The notes under the pieces are model-generated. The model did not search any database. It was not told the origin of the DNA and saw only the letters and a list, made by a program, of their open reading frames with translations. A DNA stretch of 64,000 nt from NCBI RefSeq assembly GCF_910593785.1, contig NZ_CAJVAP010000002.1:1-64000 (forward strand), in the 5' to 3' direction. This document shows positions 25,315 through 35,445 of this stretch, piece by piece (the stretch's first letter is position 1; each line of letters opens with the position of its first letter). Made by a program: the position numbers and the translations under genes. The DNA comes from Leucobacter soli (lineage in GTDB: Bacteria > Actinomycetota > Actinomycetes > Actinomycetales > Microbacteriaceae).

Positions 25315-27615
25315 GTGGAGGGTCCTGAGATCAAGTTCGCCGAGGCCGTGCTCGACAACGGCAAGTTCGGCACGCGCACCATCCGCTTCGAGACCGGCCG
25401 TCTCGCGCAGCAGGCGCAGGGCGCCGTCGCCGCCTACCTGGACGAAGAGACCATGCTGCTCAGCGCGACCAGCGCGTCGAAGCAGCCGAAGGATCACTTC
25501 GACTTCTTCCCGCTGACCGTCGACGTGGAGGAGCGCTCGTACGCCGCCGGCAAGATCCCCGGCTCGTTCTTCCGCCGCGAGGGCCGCCCCTCGACCGAGG
25601 CGATCCTCGTCTGCCGCCTGATCGACCGCCCGCTGCGTCCGTCATTCGTCGACGGCCTCCGCAACGAGGTGCAGATCGTCGTCACCGTGATGAGCATCGC
25701 CCCGGGCGAGTTCTACGACGCGCTCGCGATCAACGCGGCCAGCGCTTCGACGCAGATCTCGGGCCTGCCCTTCTCCGGCCCGATCGCCGGCGTGCGCCTG
25801 GCGCTGATCCCCGGCCACGGCGACAACGCCGACCAGTGGGTCGCGTTCCCGACCGTCTCGCAGCTCGAGGAGGCCGTCTTCGACCTGATGGTCGCGGGCC
25901 GCGTGGTCACGAAGGCCGACGGCACCGAGGACGTCGCGATCATGATGGTCGAGGCCGAGGCGACCGAGGGCTCGTGGAACCTCATCAAGGCCGGCGCGAC
26001 CAAGCCCGACGAGGCCGTCGTCGCCCAGGGCCTCGAGGCCGCGAAGCCGTTCATCTCGCAGCTGGTCAAGACGCAGGAGCAGCTCGCCGCCCAGTCGGCG
26101 AAGGAGATCCAGGACTACCCGGTCTTCCTGCCCTACGCCGACGAGACCTACGCCGCCGTCGAGGCGCTCGCGCTCGACGAGCTCGCCGGCATCTACCAGA
26201 TCGCCGACAAGGTCGAGCGCCAGAACGCCGACGACGCGCTGAAGGCGCGGGTCAAGGAGGCCGTCGCAGCCAAGGTCGAGGCGGGCGAGCTGCCGGCCGA
26301 GGCCGAGGGCCAGGTCTCCGCGGCCTACAAGTCGGTCACGAAGAAGATCGTGCGCGGCCGCATCCTCACCGAGGGCGCCCGCATCGACGGCCGCGGCCTG
26401 CGCGACATCCGCGCGCTCGACGCCGAGGTCCAGGTGATCCCGCGCGTGCACGGCTCGGCGATCTTCCAGCGCGGTGAGACCCAGATCCTGGGCGTCTCGA
26501 CGCTGAACATGCTGAAGATGGAGCAGCAGATCGACTCGCTGTCGCCCGTGACCAGCAAGCGCTACCTGCACCACTACAACTTCCCGCCCTACTCGACCGG
26601 TGAGACCGGCCGCGTGGGCAGCCCGAAGCGCCGCGAGATCGGCCACGGCTTCCTCGCGGAGCGCGCCCTCGTGCCGGTGCTGCCGGCTCGCGACGAGTTC
26701 CCCTACGCGATCCGCCAGGTCAGCGAGGCGCTGAGCTCGAACGGCTCGACGTCGATGGGCTCGGTCTGCGCGTCGACGCTCTCGCTGCTGAACGCGGGCG
26801 TGCCGCTGCGCGCGCCCGTCGCCGGCATCGCGATGGGCCTTGTGAGCGACGAGGTGAACGGCGAGACCCGCTACGCGACCCTCACCGACATCCTGGGCGC
26901 CGAGGACGCGCTGGGCGACATGGACTTCAAGGTCGCAGGCACCTCGGAGTTCGTGACCGCGCTGCAGCTCGACACCAAGCTCGACGGCATCCCCTCGGAT
27001 GTGCTCGCCGGTGCGCTGTCGCAGGCGAAGGAGGCCCGCGCCACTATCCTCGGCGTGATGGCGCAGGCCATCGACGCCCCGGACGAGATGGCCCCGACCG
27101 CCCCGCGCGTGATCACGGTCAACATCCCGGTCGACAAGATCGGCGAGCTGATCGGCCCGAAGGGCAAGACGATCAACGGCATCCAGGACGAGACCGGCGC
27201 CGACATCTCGATCGACGACGACGGCACCGTCTACATCGGCGCCGTCGACGGCCCGTCCGCCGAGGCCGCCCGCGCGCAGGTCAACGCGATCGCGAACCCG
27301 CAGACGCCCGAGATCGGCGAGCAGTACCTCGGCACCGTGGTGAAGAACGCCGCCTTCGGGGCGTTCGTCTCGCTGCTGCCGGGCAAGGACGGCCTGCTGC
27401 ACATCAGCGAGGTGCGCAAGCTCGCCGGCGGCAAGCGGATCGACTCGGTCGACGACGTGCTGTCGATCGGCCAGAAGATCCTCGTGAAGATCACCAAGGT
27501 CGACGATCGCGGCAAGCTGTCGCTCGAGCCCGTGCTCGAGGAGGCGGCTGCCGAGGCGCCCGCCGCCGACGCGGAGCCCGCCGAGGCCGAGGTCGCCGCG
27601 ACCGACGCCGAGTAG
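25315..27615 (+). CDS. pnp: Polynucleotide phosphorylase
   Basis: A 766-residue 3'-to-5' exoribonuclease that uses phosphate and can also add tails; it is central to mRNA decay. Two RNase PH-like domains (about 15-240 and 345-570), separated by the helical PNPase domain, are followed by a KH domain ([19 protein letters not shown], about 605-660) and an S1 domain ([18 protein letters not shown], about 675-740). An acidic Ala/Glu tail closes the protein. The GTG start at 25315 has GAGGAG about 6 nt upstream and gives the conserved [19 protein letters not shown] beginning. A 21-bp hairpin terminator follows. Confidence 0.98.
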   Translation: MEGPEIKFAEAVLDNGKFGTRTIRFETGRLAQQAQGAVAAYLDEETMLLSATSASKQPKDHFDFFPLTVDVEERSYAAGKIPGSFFRREGRPSTEAILVCRLIDRPLRPSFVDGLRNEVQIVVTVMSIAPGEFYDALAINAASASTQISGLPFSGPIAGVRLALIPGHGDNADQWVAFPTVSQLEEAVFDLMVAGRVVTKADGTEDVAIMMVEAEATEGSWNLIKAGATKPDEAVVAQGLEAAKPFISQLVKTQEQLAAQSAKEIQDYPVFLPYADETYAAVEALALDELAGIYQIADKVERQNADDALKARVKEAVAAKVEAGELPAEAEGQVSAAYKSVTKKIVRGRILTEGARIDGRGLRDIRALDAEVQVIPRVHGSAIFQRGETQILGVSTLNMLKMEQQIDSLSPVTSKRYLHHYNFPPYSTGETGRVGSPKRREIGHGFLAERALVPVLPARDEFPYAIRQVSEALSSNGSTSMGSVCASTLSLLNAGVPLRAPVAGIAMGLVSDEVNGETRYATLTDILGAEDALGDMDFKVAGTSEFVTALQLDTKLDGIPSDVLAGALSQAKEARATILGVMAQAIDAPDEMAPTAPRVITVNIPVDKIGELIGPKGKTINGIQDETGADISIDDDGTVYIGAVDGPSAEAARAQVNAIANPQTPEIGEQYLGTVVKNAAFGAFVSLLPGKDGLLHISEVRKLAGGKRIDSVDDVLSIGQKILVKITKVDDRGKLSLEPVLEEAAAEAPAADAEPAEAEVAATDAE

Positions 27616-27621
27616 TCTCCG

Positions 27622-27667
27622 CCGCACGAGGGCCCGGGCACCGAAGGGTGCCCGGGCCCTCGTGCGG
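27622..27667 (+). terminator. Terminator after pnp
   Basis: A perfect 21-bp stem (27622-27642 and 27647-27667) with a GAAG loop, very GC rich, begins 7 bp after the pnp stop. There is no T run, as often in actinobacteria. Confidence 0.85.
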
Positions 27668-27741
27668 TCAGGAGTCTGCGGCGTTCGGGAAAGTCGAAGT
27701 GGCGAACAGGCCGGGGATGAGGGAGATGCGCGTCGCGTCGA

Positions 27742-27747
27742 TAGGGT
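27742..27747 (+). promoter_or_regulatory. -10 hexamer TAGGGT of the M16 peptidase gene
   Basis: TAGGGT ends 6 nt before the GTG at 27754, the leaderless spacing. Confidence 0.5.
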
Positions 27748-27753
27748 AGGGGG

Positions 27754-29178
27754 GTGCCAGACCCGATTCTCCTGCCCCTCGACCTCCCCGAACTCGACGC
27801 CGACCTCAGCGGCGGGTTCCTGCGGCGCACCGTCCACCCGAGCGGTCTCCGAGTGCTCACCGAGCGGATGCCGGGTTCCCGCAGCGCGACCGTCGGCTTC
27901 TGGGTGGGGATCGGCTCGCGCGACGAGCAGGCCGAGCAGCACGATGCGCCGGGCAGTCTGGGCAGCACGCACTTCCTCGAGCATCTGCTCTTCAAGGGCA
28001 CGCCGACCCGCGACGCCATGCAGATCGCCACGAGCTTCGACCGCATCGGCGCCGAGAACAACGCGCTCACGGCGAAGGAGTACACCTGCTACTACGCGAA
28101 GGTGCGCGACGCCGATCTCGACGGCGCGGTCCGGGTGCTCGCCGACATGGTGACCAATTCCGTCATCGATCCGGGCGAGTTCGAGAACGAGCGCGAGGTG
28201 ATCCTCGAGGAGCTCGCGATGGCTGCCGACGACCTGGCCGACGTCGCGAACGAGCGCTTCTTCGAGACCGTCCTCGGCGAGCATCCGCTCGGGCGGCCGA
28301 TCGGCGGGAGCACCGAGACCATTCGCGGCGCTCGGCGCGACGATGTGATGTCGCACTATCTGGCGCAGTACGACCCGTCGACGCTCGTCGTCACCGCGGC
28401 GGGAGCGGTGGACCACGACCGACTCGTCGAACTCGTGCTCGCCGGCCTCGACGCGGCCGCCGCGCTGGAGGGCGGCGAACGCTGGGGCACCGGGAAGGAC
28501 CGGTTCCCGGTGCGGCGCCCGCAGGGAGAGGCCGGCGCGGATCCCGCCGGCGCGGATCCCGCCGATGGGACGCCCGCGGATCCGGTTCAGGGTTCGCAGG
28601 CCGACGCGGCCGCCGAACTCCGTCTGGTATCGCGCGAGAGCGAGCAGCTGAACCTTATGATCGGTACGCGCGGTCTCCGCTCGGGAGACCCCAGGCGCTT
28701 CGCCTTCGGGCTGATGAACGCCGTGCTGGGCGGAGGCATGTCGAGCCGGCTGTTCCAGGAGATCCGAGAGAAGCGGGGGCTCGCCTACACGGCCTACTCC
28801 TTCGGGGCGAGCTACAGCGACGCCGGGGCGTTCGGGATGTACGCGGGTACGGCGCCGGAGAAGGCGGCCGAGGTGATCGAGCTCGCGAACGCCGAGCTGC
28901 AGAAGGTCGCCGAGTCGGGCGTGACCGAGGAGGAGCACGAACGGGTGCTCGGACAGATCTCGGGATCGTCGGCGCTCGCGCTCGAGGACAGCGACACCCG
29001 GATGGGGCGGCTCGCCCGCGCCGAGCTCGGATCCGGGGAGCTCTACACGCTCGACGCGTCGCTCGAGCGCTTCGCGGCCGTGACGCCGGAGGACATCCGC
29101 TCGGTGGCGGCCGAGCTGGCTGCGGCGCCGCGCTCGGTGGTCGCCGTCGGCGACGTGTCGCGCTCCACCCTCGCCTGA
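27754..29178 (+). CDS. M16 family zinc metallopeptidase (pitrilysin/insulinase type)
   Basis: A 474-residue peptidase. The inverted zinc motif HFLEH is at residues 73-77, and the distal Glu lies in NEREVILEELAMA about 75 residues later, as in active M16 subunits. The C-terminal half (about 240-450) is the inactive partner domain with the conserved RLFQEIREKRGLAYTAYSF segment. A ~30-residue Ala/Gly/Asp-rich insert between the halves is variable in relatives. Position after pnp and close to dapB is the usual actinobacterial order. The physiological substrate is unknown. It converges with the ATP-grasp gene, leaving 48 bp between them. Confidence 0.92.
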   Translation: MPDPILLPLDLPELDADLSGGFLRRTVHPSGLRVLTERMPGSRSATVGFWVGIGSRDEQAEQHDAPGSLGSTHFLEHLLFKGTPTRDAMQIATSFDRIGAENNALTAKEYTCYYAKVRDADLDGAVRVLADMVTNSVIDPGEFENEREVILEELAMAADDLADVANERFFETVLGEHPLGRPIGGSTETIRGARRDDVMSHYLAQYDPSTLVVTAAGAVDHDRLVELVLAGLDAAAALEGGERWGTGKDRFPVRRPQGEAGADPAGADPADGTPADPVQGSQADAAAELRLVSRESEQLNLMIGTRGLRSGDPRRFAFGLMNAVLGGGMSSRLFQEIREKRGLAYTAYSFGASYSDAGAFGMYAGTAPEKAAEVIELANAELQKVAESGVTEEEHERVLGQISGSSALALEDSDTRMGRLARAELGSGELYTLDASLERFAAVTPEDIRSVAAELAAAPRSVVAVGDVSRSTLA

Positions 29179-29226
29179 GGGCGGTGTCCGGCGGCCGGGA
29201 CCCGCTGCGGCCTCGGCCGGCCGGCC

Positions 29227-30741
29227 TCAGCGGCCCAGCTTCTCGCGCAGCACGCGCACGCCCGCGCGCCAGTACCTCGTGATCGTGCCGATCCGCTCGC
29301 CGCGGTAGGCGGACTGCACGGCCGGTATCAGGCGCTTCACGAGCGGCGTGAGCGCGTAATGCTCCTCCTGCGCCCGCGCGCGGATCACCAGCATGCCGGC
29401 GTCGACGCCGGGGCCGCAGATGTCGCCGTCTCCGATCGCGCGGAACCAGAAGGCGTCCTCGCCGTCGGCGAGGCCCTGCCAGTCGCGTTCGGCGTCGACG
29501 AACACGAGGCCGGCGGCGCCGTCGATGATCCGGTACCGTCCCGTGCCGGGAGAGGCGACGATGCGATCGACGTGCGGGCCGGGGTACTGGATGACGAGGG
29601 TGCTCCACTCCTGGCCGGCGAGCGCCGCCTCGCGCTCCGCGCGGATCGCGTCGAGATCCAGCGAGAACTCGCGTCCCGAGTACTCGAGCAGATGGTAGGC
29701 GAAGAGCGGCGGCGTCGTGTCGCCGGGCGTGAGGTTCGAGTGCGCCGAGGAGCCGCTGATGCGGGGGTTGAGCTCGCCGAGATAGACCTCGCCGGTGTCG
29801 GTGTCGAGCAGGATGCTGACCTCGAGGATGCCGCGGTAGCCCTCCTCGGCCAGCCGCCCGCAGAAGCGCTCGATCAGCGAGCCGATGCGGTGGCGGGTGC
29901 CGTCGTCGACGAGCCCCGGGTACATCTCGCTGCCCGACCAGCCGCCGCGATACGCGGTCAGTTCGGGATGCCCGGTGATCTCGCGCAGCACGGGTCCCAC
30001 GACGGTGCCGGCGCGGGTGATGACCGCTTCCGCGGCGAGCGGCAGATGCTCGATGTGGCGCATGGCCTTGATCCGGGGCCCCACGATCTCGTTCGCGATC
30101 CGATCGAAGTCGGTTTTCGACGCGACGAAGTAGGTGGTGCGTCCCGAGTCGCCGTAGGCGAGCTGGATCACGAGCCGTTCGCCGAGGCCGGCCTGCTCCG
30201 CCTGGGCGCGCAGGTCCTCCCAACCGGTGATCGTGGTGAGCAGGTTCGGCACGCTCGCCGCACCGGCCTCGTCGCCGAGCTGCGTCGTCACGATCTTCGA
30301 ATCGAGGCGGGTCCGCAGCGCGACGCTCGGCATGATGAGGTCGTAGCCGAGCTGCGCGCACAGCCGTTCGGAGGTCTCGTCGAACATGGCGAGCACGATC
30401 TGGGGCCGGTATCCGGCGGGCGTGCGGCTGGCGATGTAGGCCTGCACCTGGTCGTTGCCGAGCAGCCAGTTCGCGACGTTGACGTTGCCGCGCGGCTCGA
30501 TGGCCGGGATGTTCGTCGGGGTGAAGGACCTCGGATGCGCGCCGTCCCAGCTGTCGCTCAGCGTGACGTAGTGGAAGCCGCCGACCCAGCGGTCGAGCCC
30601 GACGAGGTTGGTCGCGCTGCGGCTGAGGTAGAAGACGGGCTGCGGCGAGTCGCGCAGATGCGCCCGGATCTCGGCGGCCGTGACGAGCGGCGCGGCGGGT
30701 TCGGGGGAGCGGGGATCCGATGCGGGGGGCGCCGTGGTCAT
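29227..30741 (-). CDS. ATP-grasp domain protein of the biotin carboxylase-like group, substrate unknown
   Basis: A 504-residue protein with the ATP-grasp fold: a preATP domain (about 1-150), then RLVIQLAYGDSGRTTYFV (ATP-binding strand) and EVYLGELNPRISGSSAHSNL, which carries the Mg-binding Glu/Asn typical of the fold. The C-terminal ~130 residues are specific to this group. ATP-grasp enzymes join carboxylates to amines, thiols or bicarbonate; no partner gene shows which. The start is set by TACGCT ending 6 nt before the ATG. It is divergent from dapB across only 39 bp. Confidence 0.8.
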   Translation of the reverse strand: MTTAPPASDPRSPEPAAPLVTAAEIRAHLRDSPQPVFYLSRSATNLVGLDRWVGGFHYVTLSDSWDGAHPRSFTPTNIPAIEPRGNVNVANWLLGNDQVQAYIASRTPAGYRPQIVLAMFDETSERLCAQLGYDLIMPSVALRTRLDSKIVTTQLGDEAGAASVPNLLTTITGWEDLRAQAEQAGLGERLVIQLAYGDSGRTTYFVASKTDFDRIANEIVGPRIKAMRHIEHLPLAAEAVITRAGTVVGPVLREITGHPELTAYRGGWSGSEMYPGLVDDGTRHRIGSLIERFCGRLAEEGYRGILEVSILLDTDTGEVYLGELNPRISGSSAHSNLTPGDTTPPLFAYHLLEYSGREFSLDLDAIRAEREAALAGQEWSTLVIQYPGPHVDRIVASPGTGRYRIIDGAAGLVFVDAERDWQGLADGEDAFWFRAIGDGDICGPGVDAGMLVIRARAQEEHYALTPLVKRLIPAVQSAYRGERIGTITRYWRAGVRVLREKLGR

Positions 30742-30747
30742 GGTTCG

Positions 30748-30753
30748 AGCGTA
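30748..30753 (-). promoter_or_regulatory. -10 hexamer TACGCT of the ATP-grasp gene
   Basis: On the minus strand TACGCT ends 6 nt before the ATG at 30741, the leaderless spacing; the dapB hexamer lies 15 bp away on the other strand. Confidence 0.5.
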
Positions 30754-30768
30754 GCCGAGGTCGGGCGG

Positions 30769-30774
30769 TAGAAT
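30769..30774 (+). promoter_or_regulatory. -10 hexamer TAGAAT of dapB
   Basis: TAGAAT ends 6 nt before the ATG at 30781, the leaderless spacing. The -35 region of this promoter falls inside the ATP-grasp gene's start region. Confidence 0.55.
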
Positions 30775-30780
30775 CGGGGT

Positions 30781-31527
30781 ATGAGTACGGGCGTCGCGGT
30801 TTCGGGGGCGCGTGGGCGCTTGGGCTCGCTGGTGTGCGAGGTCGTCGGGGAGCATCCCGCGTTCGAGCTGGTCGCTCAGCTCGGCCGCTCCTCCGGACCG
30901 GACGCCGGCACCGGCGCCGGGATCCTCGTCGATGTCAGCCACCCCGAAGCGTCGCCGGCCATCGTCGAGCGCGCGCTCCGCGCGGGTCAGCGCGTCGTCG
31001 TCGGGACGAGCGGCTGGTCCGAGGCGAGACTCGCCGGGCTGCAGTCCCTCATCGAGGAGCTGGACTCGGGCGGCGATGCGGCGACGGCGGTCGTCATCCC
31101 GAACTTCTCGCTGGGGTCGGTGCTCGGAACGGTGCTCGCCCGGGTCGCCGCGCCCTATTTCGACAGCGTCGAGATCGTCGAAGCCCACCACGACGCCAAG
31201 GTCGACTCTCCGAGCGGAACCGCGGTCCGTACGGCCGAGCTGATCGCCGATGCGCGTGCCGGTGAGCCGGTCTCGGCGCCGTACGCGGAGCAGCGCGCGC
31301 GCGGCGAGTCGATCCGGGGGATCCCGGTGCACAGCCTGCGCATGCGCGGCGTGATCGCGAAGCAGGAGGTCCGCTTCGGCGGCACGGGGGAGGCGCTCAC
31401 GGTCACGCACGACACCCACTCACCCGACGCCTACCGCGCCGGCATCCGCGCCGCGCTGGAGGCCGCGAGGGATGCCACGGGGTTGATCGTCGGCCTGGAT
31501 CGCGTGCTCGGATTGCGTGCGCCGTGA
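30781..31527 (+). CDS. dapB: 4-hydroxy-tetrahydrodipicolinate reductase
   Basis: A 248-residue NAD(P)H enzyme of the lysine/diaminopimelate route, the step after DapA. The N-terminal Rossmann region VAVSGARGRLGSLVCEVV is followed by the catalytic segment EAHHDAKVDSPSGTA (about residues 137-151), which holds the His and Lys of the family. The length is usual. It heads a tightly packed run with a TPR-like protein and a diguanylate cyclase, whose starts overlap successive stops. Confidence 0.96.
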   Translation: MSTGVAVSGARGRLGSLVCEVVGEHPAFELVAQLGRSSGPDAGTGAGILVDVSHPEASPAIVERALRAGQRVVVGTSGWSEARLAGLQSLIEELDSGGDAATAVVIPNFSLGSVLGTVLARVAAPYFDSVEIVEAHHDAKVDSPSGTAVRTAELIADARAGEPVSAPYAEQRARGESIRGIPVHSLRMRGVIAKQEVRFGGTGEALTVTHDTHSPDAYRAGIRAALEAARDATGLIVGLDRVLGLRAP

Positions 31528-31985
31528 ACGCTCGGACCCGCTCCATCCTCGGGGTCGCGATCATCGCGGCGGTCCTCGTGCTCTACTTCGCGCTCACCGG
31601 GGTGCGCGCGGTGGCCCTGCTCGCCTCGGGTACCCCGCTCGCGGTCACCATGGGGCTCGCGCTGCTCGTCCTGCCGCTGATCGGAGTCTGGGCGCTGGTG
31701 CGGGAACTCCTCTTCGGCGCGCGATCGACGGCGCTGGTCGACCGTCTCGACGCCGAAGGAGGCCTGCCGGCCGATCTGGGCGACGCCGGCCCGACGGGCA
31801 AGGCGGATCGGGCGGTCGCGGACGCGGCGTTCCCCCGGTATCGGGCGGCGGCGGAGGCCGCTCCCGGGGATTGGCGGAGCTGGGCTCGTCTCGGGATCGT
31901 CTACGACGCCTGCGGCGACCGGCCGCGCGCGCGCGGCGCGCTGCGCACGGCGATCGCGCTCTCCCGGAGCTCCGGGAGGCGGTGA
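31524..31985 (+). CDS. Membrane protein with a short TPR-like segment
   Basis: A 153-residue protein with two membrane segments (about 7-28 and 37-58) and a soluble C-terminal part whose pattern (RYRAAAEAAPGDWRSWARLG, then YDACGDRPRARGALRTAIAL) fits about one and a half tetratricopeptide repeats. The GTG start overlaps the dapB stop (GTGA), so it is translated with dapB. Similar small proteins follow dapB in related genomes by my recollection; no function is known. Confidence 0.75.
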   Translation: MNARTRSILGVAIIAAVLVLYFALTGVRAVALLASGTPLAVTMGLALLVLPLIGVWALVRELLFGARSTALVDRLDAEGGLPADLGDAGPTGKADRAVADAAFPRYRAAAEAAPGDWRSWARLGIVYDACGDRPRARGALRTAIALSRSSGRR

Positions 31986-32947
31986 TGCGAGCGGCGCTGA
32001 GACACCATTCGGAGCTCTCGGTCGCATCCGCGGGGTTCTACCTGGTCGGCGGCGTGCTCGCGCTCCTGCTCGTGACGGTGTTCCAGGACGAGCGCAGCCG
32101 ACTCCACTCGGTGTCGCTGGTCGTCTCGGGGATCTCCTTCACGGCGGCGGCGGTCTTCCTGGTCCTGGGGCGGCGCACCGCGACGCGGCCGGCGTTGGTG
32201 CTGATGTGCGTGAGCGCCGCGCTCGTGCTGGTGATGGTCTTCTTCGCGCCGAGCGAGATCCGCGCGATGAACTCGGCCCTGCTCTTCTACACCTTCATCA
32301 TCTACCTGGTGTGGTTCGGTCCGATGTGGCTGGCTCGCTCGTTCGGCGTCGTCTGGCTCGCCGTGTACTGCACGGTGCTGGCGGTGCGCTTCGGCCCTGA
32401 GGTCCACCCGTTCCTGGTGTCGCTCGTGCTCACGGCGGTCCTGCTCGGCGAGCTCGTCGGTGCCTACAAGAACCGCCTCGAGGAGAACTCGCTGACCGAT
32501 CCGCTCTGCGGAGTCTGGAACAAGCGCGGTTTCGCGCTGCTGACCGAGCGGACGGTGCTCGCGCTGAGACGCACGGGCAAGCCGCTCTCGGTGCTCTACG
32601 TCGACATCGACGACCTGAAGCGGGTGAACGACGAGCTGGGGCACGCCGAGGGGGACCGGTTGCTGCGCGAATTCGCCGCGGAGCTGGATCGTGCCACCCG
32701 GGCGCAGGACATCGTCGCACGACTGGGCGGCGACGAATTCGCGCTGCTGATGCCGGGGGTCGACGCCGAGCAGGCGGCGGCCACCGGCCGGCGCCTGACC
32801 CGGGTGCTGCGCGAGACCTCCTGGTCCTTCGGCGTCGCGACGCTGGATCCCGGCGAGCACCCCGACGTCTTCATCGCGCGCGCCGATCGCCTCATGCTCG
32901 AGCAGAAGCGGAGGCGCAAGGCCGAGCGGGAGGGCGTCGCCGAATAG
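31985..32947 (+). CDS. Membrane-bound diguanylate cyclase (GGDEF protein)
   Basis: A 320-residue protein with about six membrane segments in the first ~160 residues and a GGDEF domain from about residue 170 to 310. The active-site GGDEF is intact (248-252), and an RxxD inhibitory site (RAQD) lies exactly five residues before it, so it should make cyclic di-GMP and be product-inhibited. The sensor part resembles no named domain that I recognise. The ATG shares a base with the stop of the preceding gene (TGATG). No cyclic-di-GMP hydrolase or receptor gene is visible in the window. Confidence 0.92.
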   Translation: MRAALRHHSELSVASAGFYLVGGVLALLLVTVFQDERSRLHSVSLVVSGISFTAAAVFLVLGRRTATRPALVLMCVSAALVLVMVFFAPSEIRAMNSALLFYTFIIYLVWFGPMWLARSFGVVWLAVYCTVLAVRFGPEVHPFLVSLVLTAVLLGELVGAYKNRLEENSLTDPLCGVWNKRGFALLTERTVLALRRTGKPLSVLYVDIDDLKRVNDELGHAEGDRLLREFAAELDRATRAQDIVARLGGDEFALLMPGVDAEQAAATGRRLTRVLRETSWSFGVATLDPGEHPDVFIARADRLMLEQKRRRKAEREGVAE

Positions 32948-32988
32948 CGATCGGGCGGTGCCCGGCATCCGATGTCGGCGCCGCTCGG

Positions 32989-32994
32989 TACACT
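32989..32994 (+). promoter_or_regulatory. -10 hexamer TACACT of thyA
   Basis: TACACT ends 7 nt before the ATG at 33002, the leaderless spacing. Confidence 0.5.
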
Positions 32995-33001
32995 GGTGCG
33001 C

Positions 33002-33811
<810 letters not shown>

Positions 33812-33815
33812 CTCG

Positions 33816-34355
33816 GTGAGCGGGGCGACGGAGATCGTCCTCGTCTGGGCGGAGGCCCGAGGCGGGGTCATCGGGCGAGGGGGTGCGATGCCCTGGCATC
33901 TGCCCGAGGATCTGGCGCACTTCAAAGCCGCGACGCTGGGCGACCCGGTCGTCATGGGCCGCCGCACCTGGGAGTCGCTGCCCGAGCGGTTCCGGCCCCT
34001 GCCCGGGCGGGAGAACCTCGTCGTCTCGGGGAACCCCGCGTACGCCGCTCCCGGCGCCCGTGTCGTCGGCTCGCTCGACGCTGCGCTGATGCTGCTCGAC
34101 GGTGCCGAGCGGATCTGCGTGATCGGCGGCGGCGAGATCTTCCGCGCGGCGATGCCGATCGCCACTGAGCTGATCGTGACGCGGATCGAGATCGACGTGC
34201 CGGATGCCGACACCTTCGCTCCCGAGATCGGCTCGGAATGGCGGCTGACCGACCCGGGCCAGGTCCGGGTCGCCGCGAACGGCCTCGAGTACCGCTTCCA
34301 GAGCTATCGGAGAGAGCTCGCCGCGTCGAGCGCGCCGGAGAATCCGCGGGCGTGA
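33816..34355 (+). CDS. folA: Dihydrofolate reductase
   Basis: A 179-residue enzyme that regenerates tetrahydrofolate with NADPH. It has the typical GGVIGRGGAMPWHLPEDLAHF opening (split here by position about 16-36), then VVMGRRTWESLP and the NADPH-site ICVIGGGEIFRAAMPIA. The GTG start lies 4 bp after the thyA stop, so the two form one transcription unit. Length and motifs are normal for chromosomal enzymes. Confidence 0.96.
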   Translation: MSGATEIVLVWAEARGGVIGRGGAMPWHLPEDLAHFKAATLGDPVVMGRRTWESLPERFRPLPGRENLVVSGNPAYAAPGARVVGSLDAALMLLDGAERICVIGGGEIFRAAMPIATELIVTRIEIDVPDADTFAPEIGSEWRLTDPGQVRVAANGLEYRFQSYRRELAASSAPENPRA

Positions 34356-34412
34356 GCCCAGGGGCGCCCGCGACCACAGGCGCCGGCGACGCGCGGAGGC
34401 GCGCCTCTCGGA

Positions 34413-34418
34413 TACCCT
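34413..34418 (+). promoter_or_regulatory. -10 hexamer TACCCT of dapA
   Basis: TACCCT ends 6 nt before the GTG at 34425, the leaderless spacing. Confidence 0.5.
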
Positions 34419-34424
34419 AGATAG

Positions 34425-35402
34425 GTGACGACTGTAGAGAATCCATTCGGGCAAGTGCTGGTCGCGCTGATCACCCCCTTCCACGCCGACGGCGAGGTCG
34501 ACTGGGCGGCCACCGAGCAGCACATCGAGAACTGCATCCAGAGCGGTGCGGACGGCATCGTGGTGACGGGCACCACGGGTGAGACGTCGACGCTCACGGA
34601 CCCCGAGAAGATCAAGCTCGTGGAGGTCGCGAAGTCGGTCTCCGCGGGCCGCGCGAAGGTCATCACGGGCGGCGGATCGAACGAGACGGCCCATGCGATC
34701 GAGCTCTACCGCGCCAGCGAGAAGGCCGGCGCCGATGGCGTGATGATCGTCACCCCGTACTACAACAAGCCGACTCAGGCCGGCCTGCTGACGCACTTCC
34801 GGATGGTGGCCGACGCCACCGAACTGCCGGTGATCCTCTACGACATCCCCGGCCGCACCGGCGTGCCGATCACGTACGAGACGATCCTGCGGCTCGCGAA
34901 GCACCCCAACATCCTGGCGGTCAAGGACGCGAAGGGCGACTTCAGCGAGGTCAGCCGTGTGCTGAATCAGACCGACCTCATGTACTTCTCCGGCGACGAC
35001 GCCAACGTGCTGCCGCATCTCGCGATCGGCGCCACCGGGCTCATCGGCGTGACCGCGAACATCACCGCGACGCCGTACCGCTCGATCGTCGACGCCGTGA
35101 ACCGCGGCGATCTGCACACCGCGCGCGCCGAGCATCAGCGGCTCGAGCCGCTCGTCCGCGCGATCATGACCCATGTGCCGGGAACGGTGGCGGCGAAGTA
35201 CGTGCTGCACGGGCTCGGCCGCATCGGCAGCCCGCGCGTGCGCCTGCCGCTCGTCGGCCCCGAGGAATGGGAGGCCGCGCTCATCGAGGACGAGCTCGCC
35301 CTCGTCCGCGACGTCCCGGGCGCCGACTTCTCGAACTTCCGCCCCGACCGCAACGCCGCCGCAGGCGGCGCGCTGCCCAAGATCGCGGGCACCACCCGAT
35401 AA
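34425..35402 (+). CDS. dapA: 4-hydroxy-tetrahydrodipicolinate synthase
   Basis: A 325-residue aldolase-fold enzyme that condenses pyruvate with aspartate semialdehyde, the entry to lysine/diaminopimelate. The Schiff-base Lys lies in ILAVKDAKGDF, the catalytic Tyr in PVILYDIPGRTG, and the substrate-site GTTGETSTL near residue 47. It begins with GTG behind a leaderless-type promoter. RNase J follows 43 bp downstream, the usual actinobacterial order. Confidence 0.97.
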   Translation: MTTVENPFGQVLVALITPFHADGEVDWAATEQHIENCIQSGADGIVVTGTTGETSTLTDPEKIKLVEVAKSVSAGRAKVITGGGSNETAHAIELYRASEKAGADGVMIVTPYYNKPTQAGLLTHFRMVADATELPVILYDIPGRTGVPITYETILRLAKHPNILAVKDAKGDFSEVSRVLNQTDLMYFSGDDANVLPHLAIGATGLIGVTANITATPYRSIVDAVNRGDLHTARAEHQRLEPLVRAIMTHVPGTVAAKYVLHGLGRIGSPRVRLPLVGPEEWEAALIEDELALVRDVPGADFSNFRPDRNAAAGGALPKIAGTTR

Positions 35403-35445
35403 CCGCGGGTGCCGGCGACCGCCGCATCCGCAGAAGAGAGACGCA

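Noticed and set aside
25642-28938. A 1098-codon open frame on the minus strand across pnp and the M16 gene
   Set aside because: It lies opposite two conserved genes, shows no domain pattern and crosses their terminator; antisense shadow.
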